From assembly GCA_937957815.1 (NCBI GenBank), contig CALFXN010000087.1, positions 1 to 9,245 on the forward strand: a DNA stretch of 9,245 bases, in the 5' to 3' direction. Made by a program: the position numbers and the translations under genes. The notes under the pieces were generated by a model that worked only from the letters and a program-made list of their open reading frames with translations, had not been told where the DNA came from and did not search any database. This DNA comes from an uncultured Synergistales bacterium. GTDB taxonomy: Bacteria > Synergistota > Synergistia > Synergistales > Aminobacteriaceae. Below are positions 1-6,492 of this stretch, piece by piece; positions within the stretch are counted from its first letter, which is position 1, and each line of letters begins with the position of its first letter.

Positions 1-1
1 C

Positions 2-1096
2 GGGACGCGATACGCACGCCCGCTTTCCGGCCCGATTCACAAATTCCTCGAATCCGACGATGAGCGCGAGGAGTCCGCCCGCCTGTTCTACGTCGCGTGC
101 ACGCGCGCCAGAGACTCCCTGCTGCTGCGCGCGACGTGCGGGAAAGAGCCGTCGAAGGATTCGTGGCTCTCGATGGTCGAAGCCCCGGCCGAAGAGACTC
201 TGCCCGATCCGGTCCCGGAACTTTCCGGACGAACGCCCGCGGACGCGATTCCGGGACGGGACGTTCCACCGCCCCCCCCGTGGGGTCATCCGCTCATCCG
301 GCTCGGCGCGACGGCGTACGCGCTCATCCGGTTCTGCCCGGCGGCATACCGGATGCGCTACCGGCAGGGGATGGATCTCGACTGGGAGTATCCGGTCGAG
401 GGGACGGAGCGGGACGTATCGGAACGCGGAAGCGGAGCCGATGCGGGAACGTTCGCCCACAGAGTCCTCGAACGATGGGATTTTCGGGCCGAGAGCCTTC
501 CGGCACTTCTCGATCCGGCGGCCCCCGACGTTCCGGTCGCGCTGCGATCCGTCATGGAACGGCAGGCGGTCCGCGACGGGATCGAACGTCACATGCGGGA
601 ACTGGCCTCTTCGGAGTTCGGAAGGGAGCTGGCCGAACGCGCGGCGAGGAACGAACTCCACCGGGAGATGCCCTTCCGCGTCGCGCTCGGCGACGATCTC
701 TTGCTGACGGGAGCCGTCGACCTATGGTTTTTCGACGGCGACACGCTCCGCGTGGTCGACTACAAGCTCACGAAAATCGCGAACACGCCGCCCGTCCTCT
801 ACGACCGGCAGCTGCTGTTCTACGGCGCGGCGCTCTCGAGACTCTTTCCGGGACGGAAGACGGACCTCCGGCTCTACCACATCGCCGAAGGGCACCTCGG
901 TGCGCCCGTCGCGCAGCCGTCGCCCGGGGAGATCGAAGCCGACCTGCAAGACGCGGCACGACGCGGCGCCGAAGGACCGTTCGTTCCTCCGGAACCGCTT
1001 CCGTGCGGAACATGCCCATTCGCCGGATCGTGCGCCGAATTCGCGGCCCGGAAACGACTCGCGCCCCCCAACGGACTTTCAGACGCGTTTCGCTAG
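2..1096 (+). CDS. UvrD/Rep-type helicase fused to a PD-(D/E)XK (RecB-like) nuclease, C-terminal part
   Basis: Partial gene open at the left edge; 364 residues are visible. Residues 23-42 (EESARLFYVACTRARDSLLL) match helicase motif VI of UvrD/AddA/AdnB proteins, so the ATPase motor lies outside the window. A proline-rich linker follows, then a RecB-family nuclease: H153 in GTFAHRVLERW, D240 in GAVDLWF, and D253/K255 in VVDYKLTK, the metal-binding Asp-x-Lys core. Four cysteines (C112 in FCP; C335, C338, C344 as C-x2-C-x5-C) fit the 4Fe-4S staple of AddB/AdnB-type nucleases. The inferred role is ATP-driven resection of double-strand ends for recombination, in the cytoplasm. A helicase carrying such a nuclease is more AdnB-like than classical AddA, so I give no symbol. 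The TAG stop overlaps the convergent yitT-like stop. Confidence 0.87.
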   Translation, partial: GTRYARPLSGPIHKFLESDDEREESARLFYVACTRARDSLLLRATCGKEPSKDSWLSMVEAPAEETLPDPVPELSGRTPADAIPGRDVPPPPPWGHPLIRLGATAYALIRFCPAAYRMRYRQGMDLDWEYPVEGTERDVSERGSGADAGTFAHRVLERWDFRAESLPALLDPAAPDVPVALRSVMERQAVRDGIERHMRELASSEFGRELAERAARNELHREMPFRVALGDDLLLTGAVDLWFFDGDTLRVVDYKLTKIANTPPVLYDRQLLFYGAALSRLFPGRKTDLRLYHIAEGHLGAPVAQPSPGEIEADLQDAARRGAEGPFVPPEPLPCGTCPFAGSCAEFAARKRLAPPNGLSDAFR

Positions 1097-1989
1097 AGCG
1101 CCTTCCAGTTCTTGAACCCCTTGCCGAGGACCTCCGAAGCGTCGCTGATCGCCATGAACGCCTTCGGGTCCGCCGACGCGAGGTATTTCTTGAGGAAGAT
1201 GACCTGGCGCGGTTCGAGGAAGCTCAGGAGCAACTGCCGCTCCTCGCCGGTGTAGCCGCCCTCGCCGCGCAGGATCGTGACCCCGCGTCCGACGGAGTGC
1301 GTGATGAAGTCGGCGATCTGCCGCGGCGCGGCCGAGACGATCAGGACCTGCTTGCGGCGGTCGAAGGATCTCATGATGTTGTCGACGACGATCCCGTAGA
1401 CGTACAGCCCGACGATTCCGTAGACGACCGCGTCGAAGCCGACGATGAACAGCGACAGCAGCAGGATGAACAGGTTGACGTAGATGCTGAACTGTCCGAG
1501 TTCGATCCCGTAGCGGCGGCGCAGCGCCACGGCCGGGATGTCGAGCCCGCCCGACGATGCCCCGACCCTGAAAATGATGCCTCCGCCGACGCCGTGGAGC
1601 ACCCCCGACGCAACGGCCGCGAGAAACCTGTCCGAGAGATCGGGCAGCGGAATGAACTCGAAAACTTTGAGCAGGAATGCCGTCAGGATGACGGAATAGG
1701 CCGTCCAGATCACGAAGCGCGGCGACAGCTCCTTCCAGGCCCATGCCATCAGGACGGCATTCCCCGCAAGGAGCACCCATGCGGGGGATATGTTGAAAAC
1801 GTAGTTCGAGAGTACGGCGAGCCCCGATACGCCAAGATCGGGAAATCGGTAGGGCAGAACGAAAAAAACGACCGCGATGGCATTGATGGCGTTTCCAGCC
1901 GTCACCGCGACGAAAGTCTTCCATTCGTCGCGGATGCCGACGATGATCGATACGACCATTCTCCGGGCGTTGAACTTTCTCAGCTTCAT
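1093..1989 (-). CDS. YitT-family membrane protein with C-terminal DUF2179 domain
   Basis: A 298-residue integral membrane protein, the usual length for the YitT family. The N-terminal two thirds hold about five hydrophobic spans (roughly residues 26-46, 56-83, 92-111, 122-141 and 166-205). They carry the family marks GVSGLAVL (53-60) and a Gly-rich loop with GASSGGLDI (143-151). Residues 213-292 are a soluble DUF2179 domain, with RGVTILRGEGGYTG (235-248) and a DPKAF/EVLGKGF ending. Transport is often proposed for the family, but the substrate is unknown. ATG at 1989 is chosen because AGGAGG sits just before it; extending upstream would enter remB on the other strand. It is divergent from remB-gyrB, and its stop overlaps that of the helicase-nuclease. 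Confidence 0.9.
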   Translation of the reverse strand: MKLRKFNARRMVVSIIVGIRDEWKTFVAVTAGNAINAIAVVFFVLPYRFPDLGVSGLAVLSNYVFNISPAWVLLAGNAVLMAWAWKELSPRFVIWTAYSVILTAFLLKVFEFIPLPDLSDRFLAAVASGVLHGVGGGIIFRVGASSGGLDIPAVALRRRYGIELGQFSIYVNLFILLLSLFIVGFDAVVYGIVGLYVYGIVVDNIMRSFDRRKQVLIVSAAPRQIADFITHSVGRGVTILRGEGGYTGEERQLLLSFLEPRQVIFLKKYLASADPKAFMAISDASEVLGKGFKNWKAL

Positions 1990-2014
1990 CTCGGGTTCCT
2001 CCTCGGCGCACGTT

Positions 2015-2023
2015 TGATATAAT
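2015..2023 (+). promoter_or_regulatory. Extended -10 promoter for the remB-gyrB operon
   Basis: TGATATAAT is a perfect TATAAT (2018-2023) preceded by TG one base upstream, the extended -10 form. No convincing -35 box is visible at 16-18 bp upstream, which an extended -10 can tolerate. It lies 35 bp before the GTG of the RemB-like gene, giving an inferred leader of about 29 nt. The same AT-rich patch read on the other strand (TATTATATC) could contribute to the divergent yitT promoter, but that is weaker. Confidence 0.6.
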
Positions 2024-2058
2024 AGTTTGGTTACGGACGTGAAGAAGGATGTGAGCCC

Positions 2059-2280
2059 GTGTTTATTCCACTCGAAGGTCAGGGAGCCGTTTCCCTCGAC
2101 CGTGTAGTGTGTCTCGTTCGGGTCGGCGACGAAACCGCAATCTTCCTCCGGGACGGCACCGTAATGGCCACGGGGTTCAAACCGGAGACACTCGCTAGAA
2201 GATACAACTCTTTGATGTCGGAAGCAAGACGGAATGCCGACATTGCTGCAACGACGCACTTCCCCGGCGACGGGGCGTGA
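2059..2280 (+). CDS. Small RemB-like (DUF370-type) protein preceding gyrB
   Basis: A 73-residue soluble protein with a GTG start and AAGGA nine bases upstream. The opening (MFIPLEGQGAVSLDRVVCLV) resembles RemB/YaaB proteins, which begin M-x-I-x-L-G with an aspartate near residue 14. The later DGTVMATGFKPETLARRY resembles the end of RemB, where a short strand leads into a Ser/Pro-x-T-L-x-x-R helix. In Bacillus, remB lies directly before gyrB and affects biofilm matrix gene expression; here the same position supports the call more than the weak sequence similarity does. Its role in this organism is unknown. The last dozen residues look like an unstructured tail. It ends 17 bp before the gyrB start and is probably co-transcribed. 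Confidence 0.6.
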   Translation: MFIPLEGQGAVSLDRVVCLVRVGDETAIFLRDGTVMATGFKPETLARRYNSLMSEARRNADIAATTHFPGDGA

Positions 2281-2297
2281 CAGGGAGGAATGCGACA

Positions 2298-4200
2298 TTG
2301 AACACTTCTGCGGCTGAATACACCGCGCAAAACATTCAGGTTCTCGAGGGACTCGAGGCCGTCCGGCGCCGGCCGGGAATGTACATCGGCGATACGGGAT
2401 CCAGGGGACTCCATCACCTCGTCTACGAAGTCGTCGACAATTCCGTCGACGAGGCCATCGCGGGATTCTGCGACCGGATCGGCGTCGTCGTCCATTCCGA
2501 CGGGAGCGTCTCCGTCGAAGACAACGGCCGCGGAATTCCGACCGACCCGCACCCCTCGAACGGACGTCCTGCGGTTGAAGTCGCCCTCACCGTCCTTCAC
2601 GCGGGAGGAAAGTTCGACGGCGGCGCCTACAAGGTCAGCGGCGGCCTCCACGGCGTCGGCGTTTCCGTCGTGAACGCCCTCTCGGAGTGGCTCGAAGTGA
2701 CGGTCTGTCTCGGCGATCTCTGCAAGTCCCAGCGCTACGAACGCGGCAAGCCCGTCACGGACCTCTCGGAGGGAACGCCGACGACGAAACGCGGAACGAC
2801 CGTACGCTTCAAACCGGACGCCGAGATCTTCGAGGACGTGGATTTCTCTGTCGACATTCTCGGCGGACGATTCCGCGAAATCGCCTTCCTGAACCCCGGC
2901 CTCGCGATCACGCTCCTCGACGAACGTACCGGGCGATCGTGGGAATTCCACTACGAGGGGGGCATCCGGTCATTCGTCGAATACCTCAACCGCGACAAAG
3001 ACCCGATCTTCCCCGAACCCGTCGTCATCTCGGGAGAACGCGACGACGTCGAGGTCGACCTCGGTCTCCAGTACAACGACACCTACATCGAACGCATCTT
3101 CGCTTTCGCGAACATGATTCACACGCTCGAGGGCGGCACTCACGTTTCCGGCCTCCGGACGGCCTTGACGCGCGCGGTCAACGACGCCGCCCGCAAGAGC
3201 AAGCTCCTGAAGGACAAGGACGAAAACTTTTCGGGAGACGACCTCAAGGAGGGACTCACCTGCGTCATCTCGGAAGCTCCGGAACCCGCAGTTCGAGGGA
3301 CAGACGAAAACGAAGCTCGGCAACAGCGACGTCAAGGGCATCGCCGACTCGATCATCTACGAGGGGCTCGCGGCGTTCTTCGAGGAACACCCGGAGGTCG
3401 TCCGCCCGGTTGTCGAAAAGGCGCTTCGCACGCGACAGGCCCGGGAGGCCGCGAAAAAGGCGCGTGAACTTGTCAGGAAGAGCGCGATGTCGGGGTTCAG
3501 CCTGCCGGGAAAGCTCGCCGACTGTTCGAGCAGGGACACCGGTGTGAGCGAGGTCTACATCGTCGAGGGAGACTCCGCCGGCGGCAGCGCGAAGCAGGGA
3601 CGTGACAGATCATTCCAGGCGATCCTGCCGCTTCGCGGAAAGATCCTGAACGTCGAAAAGTCCCGACTCGACAAGGTGCTCAGCAACAACGAGATCCGCA
3701 CAATCATCCAGACGCTCGGGTGCGGCATCGGGGACGACTTCGACCCGATGCGGCTCCGCTACGGCAAGATCATCATCATGACGGACGCCGACGTCGATGG
3801 CGCACATATCAGCACGCTTCTTCTCACCTTCTTCTACCGGTACATGAAGGAACTCGTCGAGGCCGGGCATCTCTATCTGGCCCAGCCGCCGCTCTTTCGC
3901 GTGCAAAAAGGAAAAAACGTCACGTATTGCTATTCGGAAAGGGAATTACGTCGTATCATAGACGGACAGGCGGATCCGTCGAAGATTTCCGTCCAGCGCT
4001 ACAAAGGATTGGGCGAAATGAACCCGGAGCAGCTCTGGGAAACGACGATGGATCCACAGAACCGCGTCCTCCGGAGGGTCGAGATCGACGACGCGATGCT
4101 CGCGGACGAGTATTTCGGCATTCTCATGGGAGACAAGGTGGAACCGCGGCGGGAGTTTATCGAAACACACGCCCACGAGGTCAGGAATCTGGACGTGTGA
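2298..4200 (+). CDS. gyrB: DNA gyrase subunit B, interrupted by one frameshift
   Basis: ATPase subunit of DNA gyrase, which with GyrA introduces negative supercoils. The GHKL ATPase motifs are intact: VDNSVDEA (from residue 46), EDNGRGIP (D75) and [14 protein letters not shown] (from residue 115). The TOPRIM domain follows, with EGDSAGG (Glu codon 3565), [13 protein letters not shown] and the DADVD triad (Asp codons 3784, 3790, 3796), then [15 protein letters not shown] and a NLDV terminus typical of GyrB. The frame changes between about 3273 and 3288: residues before are in one frame, and [14 protein letters not shown] onward is in another. Repaired, the protein is about 634 residues, normal for GyrB. 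I prefer TTG at 2298, which has GGGAGG about nine bases upstream and gives [18 protein letters not shown]; the GTG at 2277 lacks a good site. ParE is less likely given the ETTMDP context and the neighbouring remB. Confidence 0.93.
3273..3288 (+). other. Frameshift site within gyrB
   Basis: GyrB proteins read ISVK(L/V)[16 protein letters not shown] here. The upstream frame gives ISEAPEP and then nonsense; the downstream frame gives [18 protein letters not shown]. Relative to the expected codons the DNA is net two bases short (or one base long), for example a missing TG after TCG at 3272, or one extra C in the CCC run at 3285-3287. Without repair, translation would continue to a stop at 3465-3467 and lose the TOPRIM domain. 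Confidence 0.9.
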
Positions 4201-4239
4201 CGGTTCAGACCAGACACACGAGAAGGAGGGTGTATCCGG

Positions 4240-4449
4240 ATGCAGGGACCGTACCGGCCGTACAAGCCGTGGAAACACACCTACGACGACCGACCGAATC
4301 TCTTCAGGCAGATACTTCTCGTCCTCGTTGCCATTATCGGATGCATCGCACTGGTGATCATCGGTGACATGCTCCTGCATCCCGGCATAGACTGGTCCGA
4401 CACGCTGATCGTCCGGATGATCTACGAACGCCGCAATATCGGCAGGTAA
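4240..4449 (+). CDS. Small single-span membrane protein of unknown function
   Basis: A 69-residue protein that I do not recognise. It has a basic, aromatic N-terminal stretch (residues 1-22), one strongly hydrophobic span at about 24-47 (ILLVLVAIIGCIALVIIGDMLL), and a short tail ending in several arginines. There is no cleavable signal, so it is probably inserted in the inner membrane. AAGGAGG lies ten bases before the ATG, an excellent ribosome site that supports real translation. It begins 39 bp after gyrB with no terminator between them, and the strong terminator follows its stop, so it is probably the last gene of the remB-gyrB transcript. Confidence 0.7.
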   Translation: MQGPYRPYKPWKHTYDDRPNLFRQILLVLVAIIGCIALVIIGDMLLHPGIDWSDTLIVRMIYERRNIGR

Positions 4450-4458
4450 ACCCGCGAA

Positions 4459-4513
4459 ATGCGAAAAAGGCGGCCGGTTCCCTCCCGAGAGGACCCGGCC
4501 GCCTTTTTCGCAT
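4459..4513. terminator. Bidirectional rho-independent terminator
   Basis: Two perfectly complementary 19-base arms (4459-4477 and 4495-4513) flank a 17-base loop. The arms contain GGCGGCCGG/CCGGCCGCC and carry AAAAA on one side and TTTTT on the other, so each strand reads a GC stem followed by a T run. It sits between two convergent transcription units: the rightward one ending at 4449 and the leftward one ending at 4529. It can therefore stop both. Confidence 0.93.
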
Positions 4514-4528
4514 CGGCATTGCGGGACG

Positions 4529-5239
4529 CTACAGCCCCGCGGCTTTCCTGAGATCTGCAACCGCGTCGCGGAGCGCGACGACGGCGCCCTTCCAGGGTAC
4601 CTTTCCCGTCGACCAGTCGAGACGGTCGAGAAGAGGCGCCGCGTCCGGCACTTGTCCCTTCGCGACGAGGATTCTCGCCCGCTGAAGGTCGAGGTAGTCC
4701 CGGACCTTGACGCTGCCCTCGACTGTCGTTCCGGACGCGCCGTAGACGTTCATCCGGTCCGATGGAAGATCGAGCTTCATGACGCGTTCGAGTTCGTCGA
4801 TGTCCCCGAGCCTGCCGGCGATGGCCGCCCGCTCCGCGATCAGCCCCGCCGCGAGGACACGGAGCCGTACCGCGTCTCCCTCTATGGGAAGCGTCGTGTT
4901 GTAGCACTTTCCGAGCGTCCAGAACAGTTCCTTGCGGGCTTCGGCGTCATCTCCCGCGCGAAGGCGCGACGCGCCGACGATAAACGACGCCTGGCACGCT
5001 ACCCTTTTATCCGAAGAGCCTTTCAGCTGCGCGACGGCCTTCACGGCCGCATCGTATCGCGCCGACAGATAGTCGCGCATCGCACTTTCGATCGTCTTGC
5101 CGTATTCCGCGACATTCCCGCCGCCCTCCCCGGAGCTCCCGGCTCCTCCCTCACAGCCTCACCCGAACGCGGCTCCCGCAAAGGAAAAAGCGAACAGGGC
5201 GGAGAGGAGCAGGACCGGAAGGACGCGACTCCGATTCAC
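4529..5239 (-). CDS. Secreted helical (TPR-like) repeat protein, split by an in-frame TGA
   Basis: Last gene of the leftward operon. GTG at 5239, with an AGGGGAG site just upstream, opens a clear signal peptide (NRSRVLPVLLLSALFAFSFAGAAFG). Codon 27 is TGA (5159-5161). The same frame then continues through a Gly-rich linker into 184 residues, from the methionine at 5080 to the TAG at 4529, that are almost wholly helical with TPR-like helix pairs (YLSARYDAAVKAVAQLKG; AGDDAEARKELFWTLGKCY). Because signal and body share a frame, I read this as one gene of 236 residues broken by a sequencing error or a nonsense mutation. Alternatives are translation from 5080 as a cytoplasmic protein, or selenocysteine insertion. 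It starts 14 bp after the propeller gene ends. Function not recognised. Confidence 0.7.
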
Positions 5240-5253
5240 ACCACGGTCTCCCC

Positions 5254-5976
5254 TCACTGACGTTCCTTCACGGACCAGCGATGCTTCATTGCGTCGTATG
5301 TATGGACCTCGCCGGCGGTGAAGACCTTCACGCTGTACTCGTCCATCAGGGCAGCCTGGACCTTCGCGATTTCCTTCTGCTGCCACTGGTGGAGCGTCGT
5401 GTCGTAGAGGATGACCTTCGCGTCATCCCAGCAGATCGCGAGTCTGTCGCCGAGGACCGCGTCCCAGGCGAACTTCTCGCCCGATCCCGCCCGCTCCGTC
5501 TCGATGGACTTCCACTCGTGAAGCACCGGATCGAAGACCACGAATTCCGCCTCAGTGAGCATCGCTCCCATGCCGCGCGATATGAGCGGCGACTTCACGT
5601 CCGTGATCGGTTCCGGACTCACGATCCACTTCCGCGCCTTCGCGTCGAAGATTGCCACGCGGCTCGTCTCCCACACCATCGCGTAGTTGTCCGACATCAC
5701 GGTGTTCACGGCGATGAACCCCTGGAGCGGAAGCCATTCGTGCGTCCGGATGTCGTATGCCAACACGCCGTTCGCATCCCAGACGAGCGCGAGATAGTTA
5801 TGGGTCTTCCATCCGTTCGCGTTGAAGTCGTTGAGCACCGAGTAGTTCTTCAGTTCCGGGTCGTACACCTTGACCGTGTTCTTGGATACGAAGAGCTGAA
5901 CCTCAGCGTACGCCGCAAACGCCGAACACGCGAGCGCCAGCAGCGCAAAAACGCAGACCATCCGTTTCCCTTTCAT
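5254..5976 (-). CDS. Secreted six-repeat protein, probable small beta-propeller
   Basis: A 240-residue protein with a signal peptide (MKGKRMVCVFALLALACSAFAAYA, cleavage near residue 24). The mature part has six copies of a motif, hydrophobic strand then Y/F-D-x5-(2 residues)-W/Y, at YD38-Y45, YD74-W81, FD110-W117, FD148-W155, YD191-W198 and YD227-W234. Spacing is 36, 36, 38, 43 and 36 residues. This resembles kelch or WD-like blades, and six copies suggest a six-bladed propeller filling the whole mature protein. No catalytic motif is visible, so a binding or scaffold role in the periplasm or on the surface is the best inference. ATG at 5976 has AGGAGG nine bases upstream. It lies 30 bp after the preceding gene in the operon. 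Confidence 0.8.
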   Translation of the reverse strand: MKGKRMVCVFALLALACSAFAAYAEVQLFVSKNTVKVYDPELKNYSVLNDFNANGWKTHNYLALVWDANGVLAYDIRTHEWLPLQGFIAVNTVMSDNYAMVWETSRVAIFDAKARKWIVSPEPITDVKSPLISRGMGAMLTEAEFVVFDPVLHEWKSIETERAGSGEKFAWDAVLGDRLAICWDDAKVILYDTTLHQWQQKEIAKVQAALMDEYSVKVFTAGEVHTYDAMKHRWSVKERQ

Positions 5977-6006
5977 CCTTACTCGCCTCCTCGCAGCGAA
6001 CCCGAT

Positions 6007-6492
6007 CTATTTCCCGAAGACCACGCAGTCTTCGAGGAGCCGTCTGAGCGGCATGACCGCTTCGACCACATAGTGCCCGTCCTCGATTCCTTCGGCGGCG
6101 AACTTCCCGGGATGCACCCACCCCTCGAGGGATATCGACTCGACGCGACGCGGCAGTCCGTATTTCACCTCGTAGAGCAGCCCGAGCGTTCTGCGGTAGA
6201 GATCCGTCACGGCGGCCCTTCTCGCGAGCAGCTTCTGCGCCGGAGAAGGGTCCGCCGGTACGGGAGCGCGTCCCCGGACGGTCACGGCGCGTCCGTTCCA
6301 GTCGATCGTCCCGAAGGAGAATTCCTGGACGCCTTCGACCGCGCCGTTGTTTCGCCAGATCGTCCGGATCTCCATTTCGCTCAGGGATGTCGCCGAGGCG
6401 ATTCCGGCCGGTACGAGCGCCGCGAAAAGCACCGCTCCGGACACGACAATCGCGCGACGGAGGTTTCTCCGGAAACGCGCCCAGGCGCTCAT
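6007..6492 (-). CDS. Secreted LPP20-domain-like protein, short form
   Basis: A 161-residue protein with a long basic N-terminus and a signal segment at about residues 14-34 (cleavage near ASA/TS). Residues 86-110 (AQKLLARRAAVTDLYRRTLGLLYEV) closely match KLLARRGATLDLQRNLLEFI in the first gene of the operon. Both fit the LPP20/FlgT_N pattern in which an Ala/Arg helix (AR-x-A-x4-A) follows a beta strand. No lipobox cysteine is present, so it is probably periplasmic rather than a lipoprotein. Its ATG overlaps the upstream stop as ATGA, a sign of translational coupling and of fixed stoichiometry with the FlgT-like protein. Exact role unknown. Confidence 0.77.
   Translation of the reverse strand: MSAWARFRRNLRRAIVVSGAVLFAALVPAGIASATSLSEMEIRTIWRNNGAVEGVQEFSFGTIDWNGRAVTVRGRAPVPADPSPAQKLLARRAAVTDLYRRTLGLLYEVKYGLPRRVESISLEGWVHPGKFAAEGIEDGHYVVEAVMPLRRLLEDCVVFGK

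Noticed and set aside
97..2022. A 641-codon open frame on the plus strand running across the helicase and yitT regions
   Set aside because: It is an antisense or off-frame shadow in GC-rich DNA: the product is Arg/Asp-rich low-complexity sequence, while the competing frames give recognisable nuclease and YitT families.
1990..2298. A longer N-terminus for the YitT-like protein, starting at 2298
   Set aside because: The extra 103 residues are not YitT-like and overlap the RemB-like gene and its promoter; ATG at 1989 has AGGAGG.
2277..2300. GTG at 2277 as the gyrB start
   Set aside because: It lacks a ribosome site and adds seven residues atypical of GyrB; the TTG at 2298 has GGGAGG at proper distance.
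5159..5161. A recoded genetic code (TGA as glycine or tryptophan)
   Set aside because: gyrB and several neighbouring genes end at TGA exactly where their families end, so TGA is a normal stop here.
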